A DNA stretch of 12,257 nucleotides from Promethearchaeota archaeon (GTDB taxonomy: Archaea > Asgardarchaeota > Lokiarchaeia > Sigynarchaeales > SOKP01), in contig WJKD01000685.1 of assembly GCA_014729315.1 (NCBI GenBank), positions 1-12,257 on the forward strand, read 5' to 3'. Each line of letters opens with the position of its first letter. Positions within the stretch are counted from its first letter, which is position 1. The translations under genes and the position numbers were made by a program. Below the pieces are notes generated by a model. That model did not search any database and was not told the origin of the DNA. It saw only the letters and a list, made by a program, of their open reading frames with translations. Positions 1-6,457 of the stretch are shown here, in pieces.

Positions 1-102
1 TAAACCCCAAAAACTCCAAGAAAATCCGTAAGAAATTATTAAAAATACCAATATCTGTAATAATCTCTTCGATCTTTCTTTTCTTTTAGTAATTTCGTTC
101 AT
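1..102 (-). CDS. N-terminus of a second CPBP-like membrane protein (partial)
   Basis: An ATG at 102-100 opens a frame of 34 codons that runs off the left edge without a stop. The peptide begins with a basic stretch (MNEITKRKERSKR) and passes into a hydrophobic segment containing ISYGFSWSFWGL. An N-terminal basic patch followed by a first membrane helix with a 'YGxSWxxW' flavour is common at the start of CPBP (Abi/Rce1-like) intramembrane proteases. The gene lies 34 bases after the stop of another CPBP gene on the same strand, which supports a tandem pair. The catalytic motifs would lie outside the window, so the family call is inference; any polytopic membrane protein is possible. There is only a weak purine-rich stretch before the start. 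Confidence 0.45.
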   Translation of the reverse strand, partial: MNEITKRKERSKRLLQILVFLIISYGFSWSFWGL

Positions 103-136
103 TTTATTTTCTCTTTTTTAACCTTTATTGTTAATT

Positions 137-829
137 TTATCCAATTATACCATGGGCTATACCAGATGCTAACAATGTACCTCTTTTCGCCTTTAACCAA
201 CCATAGACTATACCAAGTAAAAAGGAAAGAATGTAAAGATAATAAGAACTTATCGGATAATAACCGATATGTGCTAACGAAAACATTACAGCTTGTATTA
301 TAATAGCTTTCCATTTTCCATATTTTTCTGTAAATAATTTTTGAAAAAATCCCCGAAATATAGATTCTTCTTGGAACGATGCAATCGCAAAACCAAAAAA
401 CAGACCGTTTAAAATTGTGAAAACATTTAACTGTTCTCCTTGATTGGAAATAGGGCTCTCCTCTAAAACTGGAGCAAACAGAATTAGGACAAGCACCATG
501 ACGACATACGAGACGATTGTCCCTAAAATCCCCCAAAGAAGGTTTTTCTTAAGACCCTTTTTATTGTACCACCACGATTTTAAATCAACCTTTATCCATT
601 TGGAAAATCCTAAATATACTAAACCTATGGAAATTACTGAAAAGACGATCAATAAATAAATAAAATATTGGAGATGCGATGATTGATTTATAAATTGATT
701 AAGAATATACGCAAATACGAGTCTACTAATAATAAATAAGCCTAAAATTACGAAACCCTTAATAATTTGATTTCTTGTAAAAGGTTCGCGGTTGACTTCT
801 AATTGCTCAGTTTCTTCATCCGAAATCAT
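137..829 (-). CDS. CPBP family intramembrane metalloprotease
   Basis: A 230-residue polytopic membrane protein with about six hydrophobic segments (roughly residues 22-44, 54-74, 97-119, 137-152, 176-190, 195-211). Motif 1 of the CPBP/Abi family is visible as EESIFRG (Glu154, Glu155, Arg159), motif 2 as FSLAH (Phe183, His187), and a third histidine lies in GIAHG (His226). These residues are expected to form the membrane-embedded active site. The family acts on membrane or prenylated substrates, or has immunity and stress roles. The frame stops four residues after His226 (HGIIG-stop), so the Asn/Asp normally found four residues after that histidine is a glycine and the usual last helix is missing. 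It may be a slightly truncated, impaired protein. It lies 114 bases after the histidine kinase gene on the same strand, possibly cotranscribed. No strong ribosome-binding site is visible. Confidence 0.88.
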   Translation of the reverse strand: MISDEETEQLEVNREPFTRNQIIKGFVILGLFIISRLVFAYILNQFINQSSHLQYFIYLLIVFSVISIGLVYLGFSKWIKVDLKSWWYNKKGLKKNLLWGILGTIVSYVVMVLVLILFAPVLEESPISNQGEQLNVFTILNGLFFGFAIASFQEESIFRGFFQKLFTEKYGKWKAIIIQAVMFSLAHIGYYPISSYYLYILSFLLGIVYGWLKAKRGTLLASGIAHGIIG

Positions 830-862
830 TTTTCACTCAATCCTTGATAGATGCGTAAGAAA

Positions 863-881
863 TTATTTATTTATTTATTTT
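863..881. repeat. Short TTAT tandem repeat
   Basis: About 4.5 copies of the tetranucleotide TTAT lie between the CPBP start and the histidine-kinase stop. It is low-complexity sequence, and slippage there could change the spacing between the two genes. No function is evident. Confidence 0.6.
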
Positions 882-943
882 TCTTTAATATATTACTCAA
901 AATTTTTTTATACAATTTTTCCTAAGCTTTGTTTTAAACATGT

Positions 944-2056
944 CTAACTAAATGGAATAATAATCCGAAAAGTTGAACCTTGATTCCTTCCCTTTGAATG
1001 AAGTTTCAGCTTATAGTCGTGGAGATTTAACACTTCTTTAGAAATATATAAACCTAGTCCTAATCCTTGAATACTTATGTTATAGCCTTTACCATAGTGT
1101 TCTATTTTGCTAAATTTTTTAAAAATATCCCTTTTTTCATCTTCTTCGAATCCTATTCCGTTATCCTTAATTGAAATTGTTATAAGATTCTCCGAAACTT
1201 CGCTTTTTATTAAAATTTTGCCACGCTCTCTATTAATATTATTTATTCCGTTTTTGATAATGTTTTTAAACCCAATCTTCAATAAAAATGGATCAAATTG
1301 TGCTTTTAATTCAGAATGAAGGTCTAATTTAATATTAACCTTCCTAGTTTGAGCTAACGGACTTAATTCTGAGGCTATTTCCTTTAGAATCTTACTTAAA
1401 TTTGCTCGTTTTAATTTAACTGTGATCATTTTAGAATCTAATTCCGTTGCTAAAAGAATATCCTTCACCGAGGACTCTAATCTGGAATATGCATTTCTAA
1501 TATCTGAGATTATATGCATAATTTTAAAATTTAATTTAGTTTTGGCTGAGGATAGTAACTCTAAATTGCCTTTAATCATTGTCAAGGGTGTTTTGAGCTC
1601 GTGTGAAACTCTATTCATAAAATTTTTCTTTACTTCATTTAGATTAGTTAATTTTTTTTCTAAATGTTTTCTATGAGTGAAGTCTTCAACAAGATTAAGA
1701 CACTCAGTAATGTGGTGGTCATCCCTTTTCAACGGAATAGAGATAAGTCTAAAAAATCTCCCATTGGGCGTAGGAATTACCTGAATAACGATTCTATTTT
1801 CTTTCACCGCTTTCATAATAGGACAGTTTTTACAAGGCTTCTTTCTCTTCAAATAATAATCGAAACAAAGTTCTCCTCTATATTTCCCAAATTCGCTTTC
1901 TAATAAACTGTTCTGGAATTTAACCTGATAATCTGAATTAATTATGTCAAATCCAATATCTCCTTCGGTAATCCCGCGAAGTATACTTGAAAAATTCTTT
2001 CGTATTAGAGATTTGTAATCTTCAGATTCTCCGTTCGATTCAAAAACGCTTACCAT
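944..2056 (-). CDS. Soluble PAS-domain sensor histidine kinase with CxxC motif
   Basis: A 370-residue kinase without membrane segments. Residues about 20-130 look like a PAS domain carrying Cys64 and PCKNCP (Cys75, Cys78), the cysteine arrangement of PAS domains thought to bind metal or sense redox state. A linker coiled coil (about 128-148) leads to the H-box VSHELKTPL with phospho-acceptor His152. The ATPase domain has an N-box (Asn265, Asn269), a G1 box DNGIG (Asp298, Gly300, Gly302) and a G2 box GLGLGL (331-336). It should autophosphorylate and pass phosphate to a response regulator, but none is encoded here, so it is an orphan. The start is the ATG at 2056 and the stop is TAG. It is transcribed away from the Lrp/AsnC gene across a shared 238-base region. 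The HATPase core appears complete. Confidence 0.93.
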   Translation of the reverse strand: MVSVFESNGESEDYKSLIRKNFSSILRGITEGDIGFDIINSDYQVKFQNSLLESEFGKYRGELCFDYYLKRKKPCKNCPIMKAVKENRIVIQVIPTPNGRFFRLISIPLKRDDHHITECLNLVEDFTHRKHLEKKLTNLNEVKKNFMNRVSHELKTPLTMIKGNLELLSSAKTKLNFKIMHIISDIRNAYSRLESSVKDILLATELDSKMITVKLKRANLSKILKEIASELSPLAQTRKVNIKLDLHSELKAQFDPFLLKIGFKNIIKNGINNINRERGKILIKSEVSENLITISIKDNGIGFEEDEKRDIFKKFSKIEHYGKGYNISIQGLGLGLYISKEVLNLHDYKLKLHSKGRNQGSTFRIIIPFS

Positions 2057-2171
2057 ATAAAACCATTTCGTTAAATTTATCTTGATATCGTTTTATGTTA
2101 ACATTTTTTCAAATTTTCAAAAAGCCATATCTCTTTAAATTTCAGCTCTTCTATCTCTAGGTAAGGAAGGA

Positions 2172-2182
2172 TTATATAAAAG
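2172..2182 (+). promoter_or_regulatory. TATA-like box ahead of the Lrp/AsnC gene (distal)
   Basis: TTATATAAAAG preceded by purine-rich GGAAGGA, the layout of an archaeal TATA box with a BRE element. A transcript from here would start near 2205, inside the palindrome pair, leaving a leader of about 90 bases. A second, closer candidate exists at 2266-2275. Confidence 0.4.
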
Positions 2183-2235
2183 ATTATTGGATAATGTCCA
2201 AGAATACTGTCTTATTATGAATATTATCCAATAAT
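2183..2235. promoter_or_regulatory. Paired 13-bp palindromes, candidate Lrp/AsnC operator
   Basis: Bases 2183-2195 (ATTATTGGATAAT) and 2223-2235 (ATTATCCAATAAT) are exact reverse complements of each other. Each is also a 5-3-5 palindrome, ATTAT-N3-ATAAT. A 13-bp 5-3-5 dyad is the layout described for archaeal feast/famine (Lrp/AsnC) regulators. The two sites are 40 bases apart start to start, close to four helical turns, which suits an oligomeric regulator that wraps DNA. They lie between the kinase and Lrp/AsnC starts, so the adjacent regulator is the obvious ligand. This is inferred from symmetry and position only. Confidence 0.6.
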
Positions 2236-2265
2236 TATAAGAAAAACTAAGTAATCATCAAAAAA

Positions 2266-2292
2266 TATAAAAAGTCTTTAGTACTTTTTATA
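2266..2292. promoter_or_regulatory. Perfect inverted repeat over the proximal TATA box of the Lrp/AsnC gene
   Basis: TATAAAAAGT (2266-2275) and ACTTTTTATA (2283-2292) are exact reverse complements with a 7-base spacer. The repeat ends two bases before the ATG at 2295. The left arm has the sequence of an archaeal TATA box and lies at the distance expected for a start at the ATG itself, that is, a leaderless mRNA. A protein bound to this dyad would cover the promoter, as expected for autorepression. Confidence 0.5.
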
Positions 2293-2294
2293 AT

Positions 2295-2741
2295 ATGAAA
2301 GAGAGCGATCAAAAAATACTTAATATCTTGCAAGAGAACGCCAAGCTCTCGTATAAAAAGATCTCTGAATTAACCGGTATTCCCGCCAGCACCATTCATT
2401 TTCGAGTTCAAAGAATGATGGAACGCGGTATTATAGACAAATTTAGCGTTATAATAAATTTAGAGAAAGCTGGATATAATGCTGTTGCCTGGGTGGGTTT
2501 GAGCGTTGATCCAACGAAAATGATTCAAATATCCAAACAATTATCCTCTTTGGATTCTGTAAGTAAAATTTTCTCAACGACAGGAGATCATAATCTCGTT
2601 ATCCAAGTTATAGCAAAAACCGAAAAGGAATTGTGGAGATTCTTAAGAAGAAATGTGCAAACCGTTGACGGAGTAGAAAGTAGGATGGATGTTAGCATAA
2701 CTTTAGACATATACAAATGGAATGAGTCTTTACCGCAATAA
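2295..2741 (+). CDS. Lrp/AsnC family transcriptional regulator
   Basis: A 148-residue protein, the usual length for the family. Residues about 1-50 form the N-terminal winged helix-turn-helix: LNILQENAKLSYKKISELTG, then IPASTIHFRVQRM as recognition helix, then GIIDKF. Residues about 65-143 form the RAM/AsnC ligand-binding domain, with the typical STTGDHNLVIQV segment at about 93-104. Such proteins form dimers to octamers, bind amino acids or related ligands, and regulate their own and neighbouring genes. There is no Shine-Dalgarno sequence. The TATA-like box 20-29 bases before the ATG suggests a leaderless transcript. The upstream palindromes and the divergent kinase gene make both promoters likely targets. 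The ligand cannot be told from sequence. Confidence 0.96.
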   Translation: MKESDQKILNILQENAKLSYKKISELTGIPASTIHFRVQRMMERGIIDKFSVIINLEKAGYNAVAWVGLSVDPTKMIQISKQLSSLDSVSKIFSTTGDHNLVIQVIAKTEKELWRFLRRNVQTVDGVESRMDVSITLDIYKWNESLPQ

Positions 2742-3263
2742 CTCCTAAGAATTCAAATAAACAAAAATGTATTAATATTATTTCTTAGCACAATCTTTAT
2801 TTGATATTGGTATAGCTTAAAGGAATCAATACCTGATACAATATCCACATCATAAAACTAATAAAACCAATCTATTCGAATAAAAACATATAAAATTCGT
2901 CTAATCTACCAGTATTCGCTAATATAAAAGTTATCATAAAAACGATTGTAATAATGGCGACAAAATAGCCAATGTATAAGCCCTTATTTTCTGAAAGTCC
3001 GTGTCAGAATCTCGTTCGGATTGTTTACTTAGTGTAATATAAAGATTAAGAATGGCAAGAAAAAAATCCCCGAAAAAATTCTTTCAAAGTTACATATCTT
3101 AGAAAAATCAACTTGAGCATCCACTATCCTCATACTTTTTAATCTTAGTTTATCCTTACTTATTAGTAAGTGTATAACATAAATAAATATAGAAAAATGA
3201 TTTTAAGATTACCTAAAAAAAGATATAAACGAAATTTGATACAATTTGCATAGTGACGTTTAA
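2742..3263. other. Stretch without intact gene between Lrp/AsnC and Uma2 genes
   Basis: No frame here is open long enough on either strand to be a normal gene. The main content is a broken minus-strand membrane-protein-like frame (2797-3133), described separately. Bases 3134-3263 are AT-rich and should hold the promoter of the Uma2 gene: a TATA-like AGATATAAAC lies at 3221-3230, about 35-43 bases before its ATG. No RNA gene was recognised. Confidence 0.5.
2797..3133 (-). pseudogene. Remains of a small membrane protein, frame-shifted and TAG-interrupted
   Basis: On the minus strand an ATG at 3133 gives 34 codons (MRIVDAQVDFSK..., then a hydrophobic IFFLPFLIFIL) before a TAA at 3031-3029. A second frame continues from about 3001: HGLSENKGLYIGYF, a long hydrophobic segment, then NTGRLDEFYMFLFE, an in-frame TAG (2874-2872), then IGFISFMMWILYQ and LSYTNIK, ending in TAA at 2799-2797. 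Joined, these give about 112 residues with three hydrophobic segments. At least one frameshift between about 3031 and 3000, plus the TAG, separate the pieces. No family is recognised. T-rich strands translate to hydrophobic residues by chance, so this may be noise; the polar linkers between the helices argue for a real former gene. Confidence 0.35.
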
Positions 3264-4022
3264 ATGAGCATAAGTTTTCATAATAAACCTATTCCCGAAC
3301 CGTACACTATATATGTCCGGAATTTTGATTTCGAGCGTTATCTCGAATATGCCCACGAAGACATTAACTGCGAACTAATTCATGGAGTATTAATAATTCA
3401 TTCTCCTGTGTCTTTAGAAAATGAAATAATTTTTAAATTCATGCTTACCCTTCTTGACTTATATGTTCATAAAAAGAAGTTAGGATTGGTTGTAGGTTCT
3501 CGATTTACAATGAATCTCTCTTCTAAATGGGCTCCAGAATCAGATATAATGTTCATTGCCTCAGATAGTGAAAGTACTTTGAAAGAAACCTATTTAGATG
3601 GACCCGCTACAGTAGTCATAGAGATCTTATCTCCCTCAACCCAAAAAGACGATTTAAACAAGAAACTCCCGAAATATCTAAAATCTGGCGTTAAGGAGGT
3701 GTGGATAGTCGATCCAATGAAGAAAAACTTTACTACACATTGGAGTAAAGACCAATCAAGGATATATAAGGAATCTGAATGGACCAAATCAAAGATTATT
3801 CCAGAATTTCGATTAAAAGTAAATTGGTTATGGAAAGCGAAATCAATATCGGTTCTTGAAAAATTAAAAGAATTAAAAGGGGAGGAAAAAAAGTTATTAT
3901 CTCTTCTCAGTCTGATTATTTTTCTTATTATTAGGAATATTCTTAATTCCTTGATAATTAGTAAAAACAAAACTTCTCACTTTTGTATTTTTTGGGATTA
4001 TTATGATAAACTTGATATATAG
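3264..4022 (+). CDS. Uma2 family (DUF820) putative endonuclease with abnormal C-terminus
   Basis: Residues 15-195 show the Uma2 restriction-endonuclease-like (PD-(D/E)XK) fold: CELIHGVLI with Glu37, PESDIMFI with Asp94, VVIEILSPST with Glu120, then the DDLNKKLPKY segment with Lys134 and Tyr138, and GVKEVWIVDP (142-151). Asp, Glu and Lys are the expected metal-binding and catalytic residues; the natural substrate of the family is unknown. The family usually ends near residue 190-210. Here a hydrophobic tail follows (about 211-252, LLSLLSLIIFLIIRN...) and ends in a TAG. It begins just after an A7 run at 3886-3892, and one base more or less there would end the protein within about 10-16 codons. 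The tail may therefore be a frameshift or stop-loss product, or a membrane anchor. The ATG has no Shine-Dalgarno sequence. Confidence 0.87.
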   Translation: MSISFHNKPIPEPYTIYVRNFDFERYLEYAHEDINCELIHGVLIIHSPVSLENEIIFKFMLTLLDLYVHKKKLGLVVGSRFTMNLSSKWAPESDIMFIASDSESTLKETYLDGPATVVIEILSPSTQKDDLNKKLPKYLKSGVKEVWIVDPMKKNFTTHWSKDQSRIYKESEWTKSKIIPEFRLKVNWLWKAKSISVLEKLKELKGEEKKLLSLLSLIIFLIIRNILNSLIISKNKTSHFCIFWDYYDKLDI

Positions 4023-4041
4023 CAAAACTTAAGATAGGGAT

Positions 4042-4638
4042 ATGGATTCTTATGAAAAATTACCAGATATTCCAATTGAACCTAAAGGAATTCTTTCAAA
4101 AAGATTCCTCGAAATGGGTATTGAATCTTTTAAAGAAGCCTGTCTATTTGTACACAATATGGAATATGGCTATAATTCGAACTATGACGACAAAATGATC
4201 CTCTTTAAGGAAGCTAAGGGATCATGTACGACGAAACATGCAGTTATTGCTGGTCTTGCGGAAGAACTTAGCCTCCACTTATACAAATCTGTCGGGATTT
4301 ATAGGTTCACTGAAGAGATATCCGACGGTACAGACGAAATTCTGAAAAAATATGAAATTCCTTATGTTCCAATGATTCATTGCTTTTTAATATACGATAA
4401 ATATAGATTTGACCTCACCGAAGGAAATAGAAATGGCAAGAAGAAACCTATTGAAGAATTTCTTTTTACCAAGAAAGTCGAACCTTTTATAAGTAGACAG
4501 GACGAATATGCCCTCTACAGGAAAGCCTTGAATACCATAATTTTAAAAAGTGAGGAAATGAAAAATGTTAAAAAAAGGGCCGTTCTAAAAGCCCGAGAGG
4601 AAGCGATTGCTTTACTTAAAAAGAATATCAAAAATTAA
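4042..4638 (+). CDS. Transglutaminase-like Cys-His-Asp protein of unknown substrate
   Basis: A soluble 198-residue protein. The order and setting of three residues suggest a transglutaminase/papain-like triad: Cys62 in KGSCTTKHAVIAGLAEE (a Cys at the start of a helix), His113 in PMIHCFLIYDKYRF, and Asp124 in RFDLTEG, on the next strand. The final third (about 152-198) is a charged helical region. Bacterial and archaeal proteins of this layout act as proteases, amidases or crosslinking enzymes, or are uncharacterised; the real substrate here is unknown. It starts 19 bases after the Uma2 stop on the same strand, so cotranscription is plausible. Upstream GATAGGGAT is at best a weak ribosome site. 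The triad call comes from pattern recognition only. Confidence 0.7.
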   Translation: MDSYEKLPDIPIEPKGILSKRFLEMGIESFKEACLFVHNMEYGYNSNYDDKMILFKEAKGSCTTKHAVIAGLAEELSLHLYKSVGIYRFTEEISDGTDEILKKYEIPYVPMIHCFLIYDKYRFDLTEGNRNGKKKPIEEFLFTKKVEPFISRQDEYALYRKALNTIILKSEEMKNVKKRAVLKAREEAIALLKKNIKN

Positions 4639-4661
4639 AAAATCAAAAAGATTTTGACTAT
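4639..4661. terminator. Short hairpin and T-tracts between convergent genes
   Basis: AAAATC (4639-4644) and GATTTT (4650-4655) are reverse complements with a 5-base loop, in the 23-base gap between two convergent stop codons. Read on the minus strand, the SnoaL-like gene is followed by several runs of T, the usual archaeal termination signal. The stem is AT-only apart from one pair, so the T-tracts probably matter more than the hairpin. Confidence 0.4.
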
Positions 4662-5090
4662 CTAATACTCCAAAACGCCTGTATGCATTATTAATTTCCA
4701 TTCTTTATTAGACATTAGGGTGTATACTTTGCAAACTCGACCTATCCATCTGTTTTCGTTTCCTTCAGAGTCAACCCAAAGAGTGTCAATATCAACAACG
4801 GCGAAAGCAGCATCTCTTTCTTTAGAGATTTCAATTTTCTTTAACTCTCGTTTGTTGCGAGCTAATTCGTGGGTCTTGAACAATTCTTCCCATCCCCTCT
4901 TCCATCTCTCGTAGTCAAATCTTCCCAGTTCTAAAACCCAGTTTATAGGATCATGATCTTGAGATGTTTTTGGCCAAGGCCAAACCATATCAGGATGAAA
5001 TATGCTTAACAATAGCTCAACATCTTGAGTATCCCACGCTTTTGTTTCTTTATTGACGATTTCTTTAATTTTTTCTTCCACATCACTCAT
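4662..5090 (-). CDS. SnoaL-like / NTF2-fold protein
   Basis: A 142-residue cone-fold (NTF2-like) protein. It opens with a helix (VEEKIKEIVNKETKAWDTQD) followed by VELLLSIFHPDMVWPWP, the typical SnoaL/DUF4440 start in which the helix is followed by the pocket-lining HPD..W segment. Late strands follow: AAFAVVDIDTLWVDSEGNENRW and GRVCKVYTLMSNKEWKLIMHTGV. The fold serves as a ketosteroid-isomerase-type enzyme, cyclase or ligand binder, so no reaction can be named. A strong Shine-Dalgarno GGAGG (minus strand, 5105-5101) precedes the ATG at 5090. It lies 21 bases after the Eis-like acetyltransferase gene and is almost certainly in the same operon. The stop is TAG; the family normally ends here. 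Confidence 0.85.
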   Translation of the reverse strand: MSDVEEKIKEIVNKETKAWDTQDVELLLSIFHPDMVWPWPKTSQDHDPINWVLELGRFDYERWKRGWEELFKTHELARNKRELKKIEISKERDAAFAVVDIDTLWVDSEGNENRWIGRVCKVYTLMSNKEWKLIMHTGVLEY

Positions 5091-5111
5091 GATTTAATTT
5101 CCTCCAAATTA

Positions 5112-6380
5112 TTAATAATAAGTTTCCGGATAAGAACTTTCTTTAGGAAACAATGCGGAAATTAACTTCTTCGAGGTATATTTTATCATCGCATCTTTTA
5201 TAATATAGTTAATTTCTTCGAATGTATTCTCCCCTAAGATTAATTTATAGAGCATAGATCCTGGAATTTGGACATCACAATTAAATTCACCTGGATATTC
5301 TTTAATACTCTTAATATCAGTAATCCTTCCCTCCTTAAAATTAATCTCAAAAGTTCTTTGATAATTGCTGAGCGTAACTGCTCTCGTTAGATTCTTAAAT
5401 TCTGAATTGCGAACTCTTTCTTCTAATAAAGGTTTGATTTTGTTGAAAAACGCCTCTACATCGGGAATTTTAACCTGCCAACCATAATCGTTATACTTGA
5501 TGCCTCCTAATTCTATTATCAACTTTTTAAAAATCGGGTCTTCTTGAACATCAAAATCTATTTCCAATTCATCGCTTTTTTTATGGAGATCTTTAATAAA
5601 CTGAAGTAGTTTTATCCACTGAGAACGAGTTAAACGAGAACTCCGAATTTTATATCCTAGCTTATCGTAGGTCATCCCTAACATCAAATAAGCTTCGGGC
5701 GTTCCATTCTCTTCAATAATATACGTTTTTTCCTGAAAATCTGTAATTTCTGAATTATTATACTTAAATATGAATGAATCTTTCGAATATAGGTTCCAAA
5801 CCAAGAAATTTTGATTAAATTCTTCATAGGTTTTTTCGATAAAATTTAAATCTTCGATTGTGGACCGTCGAATTTTTGTCGAACTTATATTTTCTTGAGG
5901 AATCTTCGACTTGGGTAATAAAAAACGATTATCCAACGGTAATACAAATTCATATCCTAATTTTCGATAAAAATAGGGAATTCCTCTGATAACTGAAAGG
6001 AGAAAACCTTTTTCCGTCATTATTTGCTCGTAGATTTTATTTAATTTCCTAATAAAGCCCTCCTTTCGATACGCTTCCGCGGTGCCTACGAAACCCATTT
6101 CGCAAACTGGAATCGTGAGTGGCCCCACTCTCCATTCTAAAGGCATCAGTCCAATGCTGGAAACAATTTGATTTGATTTTACATCTTTCACATACAACCA
6201 AAAAAAAGTTGCTCTTCTTGGATGCTCTAGATAGATCCTGCTTAAGTAATCCCTTACTGGTTCGTGATGAATGCTAATATTAAATTTTAGGATTTCCTCA
6301 AATTCGTCATCTTTGCCAGTTGCTACGTGAATTGTGAATCTTTCGTCGATTCTGAAGGTTGCTCCCTTTGATATGACCAT
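5112..6380 (-). CDS. Eis-like GNAT N-acetyltransferase
   Basis: A 422-residue protein with the three-part layout of the Eis family. The N-terminal GNAT domain holds CEMGFVGTAEAYRKEGFIRK (93-112), with the acetyl-CoA pyrophosphate loop at RKEGFI (105-110), then LLSVIRGIPYFYRKLGYEF (127-145), the usual 'GIPxFYxxxGYE' signature. A second, degenerate GNAT-like domain spans roughly 165-315. An SCP2/sterol-carrier-like domain ends the protein (about 320-410, with GRITDIK and IPGSMLYKLILGENTFEEI). Eis relatives acetylate amines such as aminoglycosides or lysine side chains; the archaeal substrate is unknown. The ATG at 6380 begins a probable two-gene operon with the SnoaL-like gene. No clear Shine-Dalgarno sequence precedes it. 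Confidence 0.9.
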   Translation of the reverse strand: MVISKGATFRIDERFTIHVATGKDDEFEEILKFNISIHHEPVRDYLSRIYLEHPRRATFFWLYVKDVKSNQIVSSIGLMPLEWRVGPLTIPVCEMGFVGTAEAYRKEGFIRKLNKIYEQIMTEKGFLLSVIRGIPYFYRKLGYEFVLPLDNRFLLPKSKIPQENISSTKIRRSTIEDLNFIEKTYEEFNQNFLVWNLYSKDSFIFKYNNSEITDFQEKTYIIEENGTPEAYLMLGMTYDKLGYKIRSSRLTRSQWIKLLQFIKDLHKKSDELEIDFDVQEDPIFKKLIIELGGIKYNDYGWQVKIPDVEAFFNKIKPLLEERVRNSEFKNLTRAVTLSNYQRTFEINFKEGRITDIKSIKEYPGEFNCDVQIPGSMLYKLILGENTFEEINYIIKDAMIKYTSKKLISALFPKESSYPETYY

Positions 6381-6457
6381 GTAAATATTAATTTTAATTT
6401 AATAATTATTTTTTCGATAGAATAAAATAGATTATAGTAATCATTGTAAATTCATAT

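Noticed and set aside
99..536. Minus-strand frame of 145 codons overlapping the CPBP gene
   Set aside because: It is a shifted shadow of the CPBP gene, with Cys/Tyr/Ser-rich composition and no domain pattern. The CPBP motifs are in the other frame.
863..881. TTAT tandem repeat as a CRISPR or phase-variation element
   Set aside because: It is only about 4.5 copies of a tetranucleotide in AT-rich spacer, with no spacer-repeat pattern and not inside a gene.
1107..1903. Plus-strand frames opposite the histidine kinase gene
   Set aside because: They are antisense to complete kinase H, N, G1 and G2 boxes and carry no independent signals.
3590..3970. Minus-strand frame of 126 codons opposite the Uma2 gene
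   Set aside because: It is antisense shadow to a gene with clear nuclease motifs, rich in Phe and Ile from reading A-rich coding sequence backwards.
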